Assembly: GCF_014905175.1 (NCBI RefSeq)
Contig: NC_057788.1
Coordinates: forward strand, 11,229,446 to 11,293,445
Direction of reading: 5' to 3'
DNA from: Aphidius gifuensis
Lineage: Eukaryota > Arthropoda > Insecta > Hymenoptera > Braconidae
Length of the DNA: 64,000 nucleotides
Shown here: piece by piece, positions 45,866-56,843 of the stretch
How the letters are laid out: the number at the start of each line of letters is the position of its first letter
Numbering within the stretch: position 1 is the stretch's first letter
The notes under the pieces: model-generated
What the model saw: only the letters and a program-made list of their open reading frames with translations
Told to the model about the DNA's origin: nothing
Database searches by the model: none
Translations under genes and position numbers: made by a program

Positions 45866-46950
45866 TTACATAGCTGTTGTGCTATTATTTTCCAAAGTTT
45901 CTGCATCTTTTTCTCTTTTTGGAATTGGAAATTTTTTGAGTTTCTCTACACATGAATCAATTTTTTCATTGGCAATATAAGTTGTTGCTTCAATTGGCAA
46001 AGGTAGAGAATGTTCAACAGGTGGCAATAGTGAATTTGGATCGATAGCACGATAAGCCAAATTGTTCCATATATGTTGAATTTTAACATCATTTATTTGA
46101 CCAGGTTCTAAGACATCAGCATCTAATCACACAGTGTTAATTAAATTATCAACTGCATCATTTTCTTCCTTTTCTAATTGTTTTAAAATTGATCGATAAG
46201 GTCTTGGATCATAACACTTCTTTCATCAGTCCAAACTAATTCATACATATACATGCACTGAAAATAATTTAACACAAATTAATAATGATTATTCTTCATT
46301 GCAATAATTATCATTAATAATATTATTGTTCCAGTGTCATGTATCCACCAGAAACCTGTTGACAAAAAAACATAAAAATTATTTTAATATTTAATTTCAA
46401 TTGCATTTTTTTGGGTTAATTACTTGATTAACTAAATACAAAATCATTTTTTCGCTCTTTTTTAGCTCGGTAGTGTCAATTGTTGTGGATTTTATTCCAC
46501 TTGAAAAATAAAATATCAATTGTCATTATATGCAGCAGAAAATTACAAAATTAATAATATTTCTTAGATGCAAAGTAAATAAAGTGTTTCCTTGAGAATA
46601 CTGTTTGAAATTTTTTGCATATAAGCTGCATTTAATTGATCAGAAGATGAATAATCATTCATCATGATCAATGTTGTTCTCAATGACCTAAAAAAAAATA
46701 ACCACAATATTTTAACTTTATTTTTTTAGTATTTTGAATGATTATTTTTTGATATTTACCCTAAACATTCACTCTTTGCAACTTCAATAGCAGTATGAAG
46801 TGCCTTAATCCAATTTTTGATTTTTATTTTATTTATATTTTTTATTGTATTAATTGATACTGTTTGAACTGGCTGGAACTCTTCAATGATATTAAAAAAT
46901 AAAACTATTCTGGGCTGCAACAGAACCCATTAGAATGATGACAGAAAATC
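45866..46950 (-). pseudogene. Unidentified multi-exon gene remnant with in-frame stop
   Basis: On the minus strand several exon-like blocks stand in order. Near 46930-46760 are MGSVAAQNSF, EEFQPVQTVSINTI and WIKALHTAIEVAKSECL, ending at a GTAAAT donor. At 46687-46565, after a TTTTTTAG acceptor, is SLRTTLIMMNDYSSSDQLN with AAYMQKISNSILKE. Near 46510-46430, after TTTTTCAAG, is STTIDTTELKKSEKM. Near 46262-45869 are MYMYELVWTDE, YDPRPYRSILKQLEKEE and a last part ending ENNSTTAM. There is a frame break after WTDER and an in-frame TGA between NLINTV and LDADVLEPGQ. I do not recognise the family. It has no LRRs and is not related to the surrounding array. Confidence 0.5.
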
Positions 46951-47638
46951 TAAAAATATCTACGTCAACATAAAAAACCATTTGTTGTTACGAATTTATT
47001 TACAAAAAATATTATAATAACATATGTCTTCGTGTTGTTATTTATTGACATTTGGATCGTCTTGTTTAATTTCAACATCAGATAATAGTTTCTTGAAAAT
47101 ATATATTTATTAAGTGTTTGAATAATACTAATTAATGGTAAAATAAACAATAATAATATCTTACTTTCAGTGGTTGATCCTTCGTGGGATTTTTAGTTAT
47201 TGATTTATCAGTAAAGTTATTTGATTGTGTTTGATGATATACTTTTGACAGGTGACAAGGTGGTTTTTTTAAAATATATTCATATTATATCGAAGATAAC
47301 AATAAACAATAGCAAAATTAACGGGCAAACGTACCGAATATCTGAATAAAATTCATCATATGATTAAAACATTTATTAAAAAAATACGTTACCACAGTTC
47401 AAATGACATTGTGTGTTTAATAAAAACAACAAAAAGATCAATAAAGTAAATAAAATTTATAATTCAAAAAATTAGATCTATAAAACAATTGCTTATATCA
47501 ACTGTATTTAACATGTTGCATGACATTCAATATTATCTAGCTTTAAATATAATTTTATTGATATTGATTGATGTTGATTTTGCTGATGAATCATCAACTT
47601 TTAATTGATCTGTATCTTGGACTACATATTTTTGTTGT
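46951..47638. other. Spacer before copy 13
   Basis: AT-rich. From about 47205 (TCAGTAAAGTTATTTGATTG) it is family flank and UTR-intron-class upstream DNA as before copy 6. No gene seen. Confidence 0.5.
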
Positions 47639-47945
47639 GTGTTCAATTCATTCCAAAATGAATGCATATTGAAGACCCAACAAATCTCTGCTGATGGTGA
47701 CAAGAATAAAAAAAAAGTTGTCATTAATTCACTGGATTACGACTCATTACCAAAAATCCTTATGTTGTTGCCAATACCAGAAAGGATAGACATGGAAAAA
47801 GGTGAATATTATTATCAAATCAAAATTTCTTTCTTTTTTAAGTAAAATATCAATGTTTCTATTAATAATTAACAAATCTACTGATAGTATAATTACTGCT
47901 ATTGCTAATAATTGTAAAAACCTAAAAATTTTGGATATTGGATAC
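47639..47945 (+). pseudogene. F-box/LRR copy 13, collapsed to exon 1 plus an LRR scrap
   Basis: The exon 1 homology (KKVVINSLDYDSLPKILMLLPI) is preceded by a deletion: ATGAATGCATATTGA reads a stop where relatives have ATGxxTGCAAAAAGAATATG. Exon 1 ends with a normal GTGAAT donor at about 47802. The next 70 nt are intron 1, then at about 47876 the text jumps to CTACTGATAGTATAATTACT, an exon 3 LRR (DSxITAIANNCKNLKIL), and stops at about 47945. Exon 2 and most of exon 3 are gone. Confidence 0.85.
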
Positions 47946-48361
47946 ATTGGGTTTAACTTTCAACAGCTGGCAATGAATTACAGAAAAATCTATTTGTTTA
48001 TTACCATTTACAACTAATTTATAATTTTTTATTCACAATTTAAACATTTGACTACAACTTAAAACTTTGATAAATGCATTGTTAGTGTAAATAGTTAACT
48101 CATGAGTTATCAGAAGTCAGAACTGGTTAGAACCCTGTTGCCTTCGAGCTGGGATCAAGTTATTCCACACTTGGGTTTTTTTTTTTACATCCATATTAAA
48201 GGTTAACAAATGACATTATGACATTAGCACAATGAATGCTCAAACGTAAAAAATTATCTAATTAAAAGTCATTATCAAATTAATGTATTTTTTTTTTTTT
48301 TTCATACGTTACCAAGTTCAACTACTAAATTAATTATCACCTAATCAGAGGATCAATTAAG
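47946..48361. other. Flank of copy 13 and upstream region of copy 14
   Basis: GGGTTTAACTTTCAACAGCTGGC is the family 3' flank block. GGTTAGAACCCTGTTGCCTT onward corresponds to the upstream block of copies 6 and 12. No gene seen. Confidence 0.5.
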
Positions 48362-48608
48362 GTAAATCGAAATTTCTAATTTTAACAATGACATTTATAA
48401 AACAATCACTTGTATCAAGTGTATTTTAACATGTTGCATCGCATTCAACATTATTTAGCTTTGAATATGATTTTATTGATGTTGATTTTACTGGTAAATC
48501 ATCAACTTTTGATTGATCTATATTTTGTAATATATTTCTGCTGTATTTTATTCTGGTTGTAAAATACATTTCAATTTATTATCATTTGTTTAATGTATAT
48601 ATTTTCAG
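48362..48608 (+). promoter_or_regulatory. 5' UTR intron of copy 14
   Basis: Donor CAATTAAG|GTAAATCGAAATTTCTAATT and acceptor ATATATTTTCAG|AGTTTACTAAAAATG, 247 nt, very similar to that of copy 6. Confidence 0.55.
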
Positions 48609-50316
48609 AGTTTACTAAAAATGTGTGCAAAAAGAATATGTGTTGAAGAAGACCAAGATATCTCTGATGATAGTGACAAGAATAAAAAAAGGGTTGTCAT
48701 CAATTCACTGGATTACGACTCATTAGCAAAAATCATCATGTTATTACCAATACCAGAAAGGATAGACATGGAAGAAGGTGAATATTATTGATGAATATCT
48801 AATTGAAGATTTTTTTTTTTGTTAATAAAATATCAATGTTTCTACTATTAACTTTAATCTTTGATACGTTTTATTCTAGTTTGTACCAAATGGAAAGATG
48901 CATGTCAACTAGCTTGGTATAACATTAAAGAATACAAATGTAAATCATCAATTGGACGTTCTTATGATAACGGTTTGTTGACACAATCATACCTCGAAGA
49001 AATATTATACTTTGTACCAGCATTCACACAGTTGAATAAATTAAAATGCATTAAACTTATACTGAAACCTAAATATCAAGATGAAACAGTTAATCTACTT
49101 GAAATAATTAGTAGTCTCCCAAAAGAAATTAATGAAATTCATTTATTTTCTAAATCCTTGTGGCAGCAAAAACGAAGAGTTATTATGATAAGTTGTTATT
49201 GAATACCAACTAGTTGTTTATCACCAGTGACTAACAATACTATCAATGAAATAAATACATTTTGTTCAAATAAATATCTAATATTTTCAGACTTTTAAAA
49301 AATTTAAAAATCTTCAAAAATTGACAGTGCAAGGCTTTTCTTTGGACAACATAATTCTTGAAGAAATATCAGAAAAAACTACACTTGTTCATCTCAACTT
49401 TCAACCATATGATGGAAACCACAGATTTCCTCTATTTAATCAACTCGTTAATTTGGAATATATTGACCTAGTGATGAACATGACTCGATATATATGGATA
49501 AATACGAATAACTTTTCTACAAACGTACTTAAAACCATTTTTTGTACATGCAAAAATCTAAAACATCTTAATATTCCATTAGGTCCTTATAATGTAGCTG
49601 AAATTTCTCTCAAGAAATGGATAAATTTTCAAAACTTGGAATATCTTGGTATTTTTTGTAATATAACGCTTGACTTAGCAAATACAATTGTTAAATATTG
49701 CAAGAATTTAAAACATTTGAGGATCTTACATAGTTTTAATCGCATTATAAATGATACTGCTTTGAAAAAGTTAACAGAGTTGGAAAATCTTGAAAGTTTA
49801 ATATTGCTTTTTTGCAATTTACTCAATAAAGAATCAATAATCGCAATTTCAAACAATTGTAAAAAACTTAAACGTTTGGAAATACCTTATAGCTCTATAG
49901 TGCCATCTATTCATACTGAGCCACTTTTTTCTACATCAGTTCTTAATGAATTATCAAAATTACAATATCTTGAACATCTAAACTTGTGTTTTGCAAAAAA
50001 TTTTGAAGATAGTACAATTACTGCTATTGCTAATAATTGTAAAAACCTAAAAAGTTTAGAAATCCAAGGTTCCATGGGTCTTACTGAGATAGCTCTCGTT
50101 GCTTTAACAAACTTAAAAAATTTACAAGAACTTAATGTCAGTTATCTTGATATAATTACAGACAGCTTCCTTATCAAATTGAAAGGATTGAAAAAATTAC
50201 ATTGTAATGAATGCAAGAAAGTTACTGGTGCTGGTATAATTCAATTTATAACAGATAATCCGGATCTTGAAAAGATCAGTGTCAGAGATATAGATAATAT
50301 TACAATTGATATGGTT

Positions 50317-51546
50317 TGTAACTGATTTTTCCACCGATAAAGTAGAAGCCTCAGTTACTATGGGATCAACGAGGATTTCTCACCATCCTCCTCTCTTACC
50401 GCCAGGAGGGAGCCAGCTGGTGTATAACGGCAACCAACGGACCGTGGGGTAATTTCGGGAGCAATGGCCGCCGACGGCCATTTCGGTAGCGACTAGTTCA
50501 GTAAGAAAATGGTAGAGGGGCGCGGTCCACCATATTAGTTCCAAAACGTCACTCTGGCACCATTACTAAAATGTATATTGTTTTTAGCATTGGCCGGGAG
50601 CGTAATAACCTCACCCCGCGGCGGCGGTTATTACCGTGATCATTAACTTTGGTTTAACTCACTCGCACAACCTAAGTCAATACGAGAACGAGGATATTCG
50701 TACCTCACAGGCTTTACCAAATATCCTCCTATTGTCTACTCACTCTAGTGCACCAAGTAGTCGAACATAAAGTCCATCCGCAGCCACGCTGGTCTTACGC
50801 CGGACCACTCTATGCATCTGACTACTCGATTATAGGTTACCCTGACAGTAAGTAACCACACTAGAGCGAGAGAGCGAGTGATATACAACGTCCTACCTAT
50901 ACAGCGTAGCGACATCGTAAATCACCCCCGAGAGCATGCACCACGCATCGGGAGCTTGGTTGGACTCATCAGTGACATCAACTAGTTCCATCCTAGGACC
51001 CAGTCGACGTCATCGTCTAAGTCGGCTAACTCCACCAAGGAGTCATGCCAGCTTCACCAATGATATCAACTAGCTCCTCCATAGGAGCATGTCGACATCA
51101 CCAAGTCACCAGCCAACTCCACCAAGGAGTCAGCTAGCTTCATCGGAAGCCAACCACGGACTGTCACCAGTCCTGGTGCCATCAGCCATCGAGAGCCGGC
51201 CGACGACTGGCAGTGAGATGCCAGCGATCACCAGTTTTATGGACTCTCTATCCCCACTCCCGTTTGACCCACTCCATACGACCATCTGTGCGCACACCTC
51301 GATGCGACTCTCCGGTGGGAGTGTCGAAGTAGGGGATACGAATCTGTCGTAGCCAGGGTAGGAATCCGGATTATCCACTCATGGTGGATGTCTACCAAGT
51401 CAACACTGACATTCAGGCGAAAATGGATGTCACTACCGAGGCCACTCACAAACCGGTGGTATTAATGGCGTCTTAGTCGATAAAACCCTCAGAGACCAGA
51501 CCTCTAATTATTTTCGGGAGCGCGAGATCTGCCAAATCTCGTTACA
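50317..51546 (-). repeat. 3' LTR of the retrotransposon
   Basis: 1230 bp, second LTR in the element's reading direction. It contains internal near-repeats of CATCAACTAG(T/C)TCC(A/T)CC and CTAGGACCCAG-like blocks. It differs from the other LTR by a handful of 1-6-nt indels (for example GGCGTCTTAG against TAGCGTCTTAG near the gene-distal end). Confidence 0.92.
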
Positions 51547-51560
51547 CCACCTTTCCCGCG
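51547..51560 (-). other. Polypurine tract
   Basis: On the minus strand CGCGGGAAAGGTGG stands directly before the 3' LTR (TGTAACGAG), the expected place for plus-strand priming in reverse transcription. Confidence 0.7.
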
Positions 51561-51588
51561 GAAGTTTCGACCCGAAACTTAACAATCG

Positions 51589-53090
51589 TCAATTCTCAGG
51601 TCGCTCCTCTCTCCTCATCTCCTCGTCTCCTCCTGGGTCACGATAAAGTTTGAGGTCAACTATTGATAGTTTACCTCTATCCTTACCGCCGAGATCGGAC
51701 AATCGATAGACTGTCCTCGATAGCTTCTGCGTTATAACCCACGGCCCCATGAATGGCTTGTTCAAGGCGGCCGTTCGATACGCTTGGGCTTTGGATAGTT
51801 CTCGATTTCGCACCAGTACTAACTGACCAACTTCGAATTCGACATTTCGATGTTTTCGGTTGTACTGTTCAGCTTGTCGATCACTCATCGAGAGCAAACC
51901 GGAAAGCTAGTCTTAGTGCGTCATGACACTTCATGTGTTCAATCCACTCCTCCGACCCGATTTCAACAGTTTCGAGATCCTTCGTCAAATCTCGTTGGAA
52001 GGGAACTTTCGATTCTAATTCTCGCCCAAGATTGGCGAATGCCGGGGTCGCCATAAAGAGAACTGTGTACGAAGTATTATAAGCGAATTGTATTTCGCTC
52101 ATATACTTATCCACTCTATGGTCGAGATCAAGAAACGCACGCACCATCATCTTGATACTCCGATTAACCCGTTCGGTAGGGTTAGCCTGAGGATGATACG
52201 GCGGAGTCGTCGATAACTTCATCTGCGTTTCTTCCGAGGCGACAACAGGTCCTTGTTTCTGAACTCGGTCCCATTGTCCGTGAGCAATTCATGGGGAACA
52301 CCCAACGGTGTATAACTCTTTCTTGTAAAACTTGACAGATAGCCTTACCTGTCGCATTTTTCAAGGGAGCTATTTCTACCATTTCGTGAGCGTATCTTGT
52401 ATTACCAAGATATATCCGTGACCGGATTGGCTCTTCGTATACGGACCCATAATGTCCACCGTTATACGAGACCAAGGCCCCATGAATTTTCTGGGATTCA
52501 TGTAACCCGCGGGAGTACTTTGTTGTTCCACTTTACAACGCTGACGGGTGATACATTGGCTGACGTATTTTACCACGGTTTTATACATCATTGGCCAAAG
52601 TATCTTACTGCCAATCGTTCATAAGTTCAGGTACGCCTTGATGTCCCGCCTGAGGGTCATCGTGGCATTCTCTCAAAGCACGAGATCGTAATTCCCTTGG
52701 TAGGACTAATTTCCATGCATCGAAATCTATATTCTCTGCAGAGGCTAGATGTCCTCTACGATGAAAATACAGCTGACCATGATCAATAGTCCAATTGGGG
52801 TATTTACCGGGAGCAAGACGTATTGCCTTTCTCTGTCTGATATACCAGCGATCTTTCGTAGACGTGATCGTGGTTATCGTCGCGAGAACAGCGCCGCCTT
52901 CGGGAGCACGCGAGAGCGCATCTGGAACATGATGTAGTGCACCTTTCCTATGCACTATCTCAAAATCATATTCCATCAGTCCGAGAGCCCATCTACCAAG
53001 TCGACCACCAGGGTCCTTCAAATTATGAAGCCAGCGTAAACTGCTGTTGATCGGTGATGACCGTGAACTTGTATCCCTCCACGTATGCAC
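51589..53090 (-). pseudogene. Retrotransposon RNase H end and integrase, several frameshifts
   Basis: Read on the minus strand. 53090-52605 carries the end of RNase H (HHVPDALSR) and the start of integrase, with HDDPQAGHQG as half of the zinc-binding HHCC domain. 52591-52376 carries the CITRQRC half and the first catalytic aspartate in VDIMGPY. 52475-52182 continues with KNATGKAICQVL and then goes out of frame near the second aspartate. 52222-51881 carries the catalytic glutamate region (YHPQANPTERVNRS). 51897-51589 is the C-terminal part with FMGPWVI, like the GPY/F domain. The pieces overlap in different frames, so the enzyme is not made from this sequence as assembled. Confidence 0.85.
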
Positions 53091-54210
53091 GAAATTTCTT
53101 GATAGCCCACACGACTGCCAAGCATTCCTGCTCCGTGACGGTATACTTTGTTTCGGGAGCAGTTAACCCTCTACTTGCGTAGGCGATAACTCTTTCTTGG
53201 CCATCTTGTACCTGGGTGAGTACAGCGCCAAGACCTACACTGCTCGCATCAGTTTGCAGTGTGAACGGGATCGTAAAGTCTGGACAAGCTAGTGTTGGGG
53301 CTGCAGTCAGTTTTGACTTCAGGATCTCGAACGCCTCTTGCTGTTCGGAGTTCCAATGCCACTTGCATTGCTTTCTCACTAGCTTGGATATTGGCGAGGC
53401 TATCGAAGCAAAGTCTGGAATAAACCGACGATACCAAGAAGCCATACCCAGAAACCTCCGTACCTCCTTAGTTGACTGCGGCGCAGGAAAGTTGCGCACA
53501 GCCGAGGTTTTCTCGGGGTCTACCTGGAGTCCTTCACTATTGATCTGGAACCCCAGATACTTTACCTGCGATCGGCAAAACTCACTTTTCTCTCTATTGA
53601 TCGTGAGATTCGCGTCACGCAATTTGACGAGAACTTTCGTGAGCCATTCTATGTGTTCCTCAAATGTCTTCGTCACGATGATGATATCGTCTAAGTAGAC
53701 AAAGACATGAGGATAGAATTCTGGACCCAGCAATCTGTCGAGAGATCGCTGCATCGCCGCGGGAGCGTTCGAGAGGCCGAATGGCATCCTTCGAAAGTGA
53801 AAGAGCCCTCTGCCAGGAACAATAAAAGCCGTAATTTCACGACTTTCAGGAGCTAGCCCTACCTGCCAATATGCTTTGCTAAGGTCAAGCGTAGAGATAT
53901 AGTTCGCATGGCGCAACTCATCTAGCAAGACCGCCATATTCGGTAAGGGATAGGCATCCTTTTTCGTGATCGCATTGACTTGTCTAAAGTCAACGCAGAA
54001 TCTTAGCGTACCATCCTTTTTCTTTACCATGACAACCGGGCTGGCCCAGTCGCTAGTGGATGGTTCTATGATTCTATTCGAGAGCATACTATCAGTCTCC
54101 GCCCATATCGCCATTTTCTTGTGGTGAGACATAGGACGGATCCTCTGTTTGATAGGATCGTGAGCGCCCACATTAATAACATGGGCCGGGAGCTTTGACA
54201 ACGGGAGCAA
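53023..54210 (-). CDS. Retrotransposon reverse transcriptase and RNase H
   Basis: A 395-codon open frame on the minus strand. Reverse transcriptase motifs are in order: FCVDFRQVN, STLDLSKAYWQ (first catalytic Asp), FGLSNAPA, and VYLDDIII with YLDD at residues 172-175, then KYLGF. After FLGMASWYRRF comes the RNase H domain with TDASSVGLGAVL, TEQECLAVVWAI and VITD. It leaves frame right after VITD, where relatives go on with H and a serine-leucine pair; the domain continues in the frame starting at 53090. Role: copies the element RNA into DNA. Gypsy-type by domain order and FLGMASYYR-like motif. Confidence 0.9.
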   Translation of the reverse strand: MLPLSKLPAHVINVGAHDPIKQRIRPMSHHKKMAIWAETDSMLSNRIIEPSTSDWASPVVMVKKKDGTLRFCVDFRQVNAITKKDAYPLPNMAVLLDELRHANYISTLDLSKAYWQVGLAPESREITAFIVPGRGLFHFRRMPFGLSNAPAAMQRSLDRLLGPEFYPHVFVYLDDIIIVTKTFEEHIEWLTKVLVKLRDANLTINREKSEFCRSQVKYLGFQINSEGLQVDPEKTSAVRNFPAPQSTKEVRRFLGMASWYRRFIPDFASIASPISKLVRKQCKWHWNSEQQEAFEILKSKLTAAPTLACPDFTIPFTLQTDASSVGLGAVLTQVQDGQERVIAYASRGLTAPETKYTVTEQECLAVVWAIKKFRAYVEGYKFTVITDQQQFTLAS

Positions 54211-54233
54211 AGAGGGGCGAGGAATGTACTTGT

Positions 54234-54640
54234 CTAACAGTTCCTGTAGACGACACTGCTCATCTTCTTTCGGGGCTTGAGACCATTACACACTGTTAAG
54301 TGATGGATGGTTTCAACGGGAGCAAAAACGAGAACATTTCCGTAGGCTGGTCTCGAAAATACCAGACTTGCCCAAAGAAATCGACCACGATTCCTGCTTC
54401 TCGTAGAAAATCGATCCCTATGATAAAATCTTCCGATAAAGATGGCATCCATAGAGTTTCCACGAGAATGGTCTTGCCGCCCAACGAGATAGGTGTCAAC
54501 GATATTTGTCGAATGATTTCTATCTGTTTGTTGGCAACCAGAACCTTTCTACCTGGACAATCGATCGGCTCAATGTCTGATTTCCTGAGCAACTCGATGC
54601 CTCTGTGACCTGCGAAGGTACGAGTCGCTCCTGAATCCAT
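54234..54640 (-). pseudogene. Retrotransposon protease region, frameshifted to RT
   Basis: 54640-54296 on the minus strand has the aspartic protease motif MDSGATRTF and a later IIGIDFL, as in retroviral-type proteases that cut the polyprotein. The frame ends near 54296, and the text continues in another frame (54452-54234), then again in the RT frame at 54210. The protease-RT link is therefore broken twice in this assembly. Confidence 0.75.
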
Positions 54641-54713
54641 TAACGCTTTGATCGAACGTCCTCCGATTTTAATCGTTAGGTAGAAAGTAATCTTTCGACC
54701 AGGACCGAGTGTT

Positions 54714-55247
54714 TTAACCTATCCCAGATAGGGTTAGGTTCCGGGGTAGCCAATTCAATGTATTTCCCTGTCTTGGGGTAATACTAACGGTCGATACGAC
54801 AGGGTGCTTTACGACCGTTTTGGCGTTTCCCGGGTTGCAACGGGAGCATTCTTTAATGAGCCCCGGTTTTCCACACCGGTAACAGAACAATGTTGGTGGT
54901 TCTGGGCAAACTCTGAACTGGTGTTCAGTGCTTTTGCAATTATAGCAATGCCTTGGTCCCTGGAACCTCGGACGACCCAAAGCATCCAACATTTCGAGAT
55001 CAGGATTGATAGCTTCCTCGTCATAGAAGATTCCATCTTCCTCGAGAGCGTGGGCATTGTGTCGTACATCTTTGGCCAGTCGAGGAGGTTCTCGATAAGC
55101 CAAGCTTGCACATAGATTCCTCCGGTTTACGCGGAGGTTGCCAACTACGGAGCATTCCATGTTTTTCTCCTGTCTTCGCAGTCTATGCTCTAGTGCGTCT
55201 AGAGCTAAACATTCATCGAACTGTAAACCCAATCGGAATTTGGGCAA
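54714..55247 (-). pseudogene. Retrotransposon gag C-terminal part with zinc knuckle
   Basis: Minus-strand frame with RLGLQFDECLALDALEHR and a CCHC knuckle CYNCKSTEHQFRVC (C-x2-C-x4-H-x4-C), followed by CYRCGKPGLIKEC, where the usual histidine is replaced and the spacing shortened. It continues the gag frame of 56038-55205 after a shift near 55250. Role: nucleic-acid binding part of the particle protein. Confidence 0.8.
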
Positions 55248-56038
55248 CAGATTTCGATAGAGTATACTACTCTGCGAGTCTCAGGCCATGGCGGGAGCGT
55301 CTTTGCGAATAGCGCTTTCATTTTAGAAATGTATTCGCAGACATTTTCATACCTCCCCTGGGTTCGGGATAATATCTCCATCTCCAGGGTGGCTTGAAAA
55401 TCGAGATCAGAGAAACGAGTCCTGAAAGCCGTGCGAGCAGCACGCCAGCTACCGAATCGTTTCTCTCTAAACCATAATAGGGCTGTATCGCGTAGACACC
55501 CACGCAATACTCCTAAAAGGTCTTCTTCCCGTATAGGGAAACTTTCGAGAGCGTCTTCGATACGAGACAGGAAATATTCCACGTCTTCGCCTCGTTGACC
55601 CGAGAACTGTACGTTCCAGCGACTTAGTAACTCGAAGACTTTCGTTGGTGACATCGTTCGAGGTTCCCCATGATTATGGTTCCCCCCTTGACGCTCCAAG
55701 TCGATCCTCGGAATTTCCAACTCCGGAATATACACGTGGTCAACCACACGACCATTCGGTTGTGGGGGTTCTTCCACTCGAAGCTCTGGTGTTAGCCTTC
55801 CAGGAGAGGGCGCACGACTCCCGTCTTTCTTCGGTCTGCCTCTACCACGAGGCTCCAAAGCTTCAAGACGAGTTTCTATACTGCGCATTCCATCTAGGAG
55901 AGCCTGCACTGTCTTCAACAGTAGAGTGTTCCCAACATTTTTGGAGCTGCCTCCTATTAATGGTGGATTCACTACTTCTACCTCGGGAGCCTCCCCTGGT
56001 TTCTCGCCAGAGGCACCTGGTTTTTGGTCATCAGCCAT
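55205..56038 (-). CDS. Retrotransposon gag N-terminal part
   Basis: 277-codon frame from ATG at 56038. It has an acidic, proline-rich start (MADDQKPGASGEKPG), then a retrotransposon gag-type capsid region (FELLSRWNVQFSGQRGEDVE, FLSRIEDAL, LRGCLRDTALLWFRE, FRTRFSDLDFQ) and the pattern YxxKMKALF. The last 15-20 residues are out of frame compared with the piece at 55247-54714. Role: capsid of the intracellular particle. Confidence 0.85.
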   Translation of the reverse strand: MADDQKPGASGEKPGEAPEVEVVNPPLIGGSSKNVGNTLLLKTVQALLDGMRSIETRLEALEPRGRGRPKKDGSRAPSPGRLTPELRVEEPPQPNGRVVDHVYIPELEIPRIDLERQGGNHNHGEPRTMSPTKVFELLSRWNVQFSGQRGEDVEYFLSRIEDALESFPIREEDLLGVLRGCLRDTALLWFREKRFGSWRAARTAFRTRFSDLDFQATLEMEILSRTQGRYENVCEYISKMKALFAKTLPPWPETRRVVYSIEICCPNSDWVYSSMNV

Positions 56039-56822
56039 ATCGAGAGCGTTCAGAGAACCTTCCTCCAGCTCGTTGAAGCCAGAAGTGATTTCTCTTTACT
56101 CGGGATCGGCCTTATATACCCAGTTTTGAGTGGTGGGAGTCTTGCATCCCTCCTCTCTACTCCTGCGCAAAGCCCGTGAGCGCATCTTTCCCTGGAAGGG
56201 GAATGATGCCAGCGCCATCTGTTAATGTCCGTAGGTGGGGATCTACCGAACATTAGCGGAAATAGCCGAGAGCGTAGATTTCTGAAATATCTCAGCCTGT
56301 ATGAGGACAGCCGAGATCGTCTTCAGAGACTACCGAGATCGTAGATCTTAAGACTGTCGAATCCGTACCAAACGGTTACGACCGTGTCCGAGAACTACCG
56401 AGTCCTGTATCCAAAGATACATCGGGAACCAACAACCACACGAGTCCAAGCAAGCATCCTGCAAGAACTCTGACAAATTGTCACAAGAGCGAATAACCAA
56501 TGTTATCCATATCACAGCTTAGGAATTCGCTATCACACAAGATTATTCCAGAGCTGTATTCCTCATCGTGACCAGACAAGAAATGAGCTTCTTCACTCGA
56601 AGCAGCTCTTTATATACGCGTGGGAGCTCGATATTTCGCCCTTCCAATTGCCACAACAAGTATTAATCGTCTGCGCAACTCCAATCCTCCTCACCAAACA
56701 CGCGAGGGGTTCACATGACCAATGAGAATGGAACGCACAAGCCCTGATGCGACAAAAGTTGGAACTACGGTACCAAGTTCCCGATTTTGCCGTGAGTGTC
56801 ACTTTAAAACCTGCCATGGCAG

Positions 56823-56840
56823 GCCCCACGTTGGGAGCCA
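56823..56840 (-). other. Primer binding site
   Basis: On the minus strand, three nucleotides after the 5' LTR stands TGGCTCCCAACGTGGGGC. TGG pairs with the CCA end of a tRNA, and the position fits a minus-strand primer site. I do not assign the tRNA. Confidence 0.65.
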
Positions 56841-56843
56841 TTT

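Noticed and set aside
51089..51449. Open frames in the LTRs (also 57451-57963 on both strands)
   Set aside because: They occur identically in both LTRs, on both strands, and have no recognisable domain. They reflect the higher GC of the element.
53216..53698. Plus-strand frames across the retrotransposon pol region (also 54300-54608, 55645-56129)
   Set aside because: Antisense shadows of RT, protease and gag frames that carry clear motifs on the minus strand.
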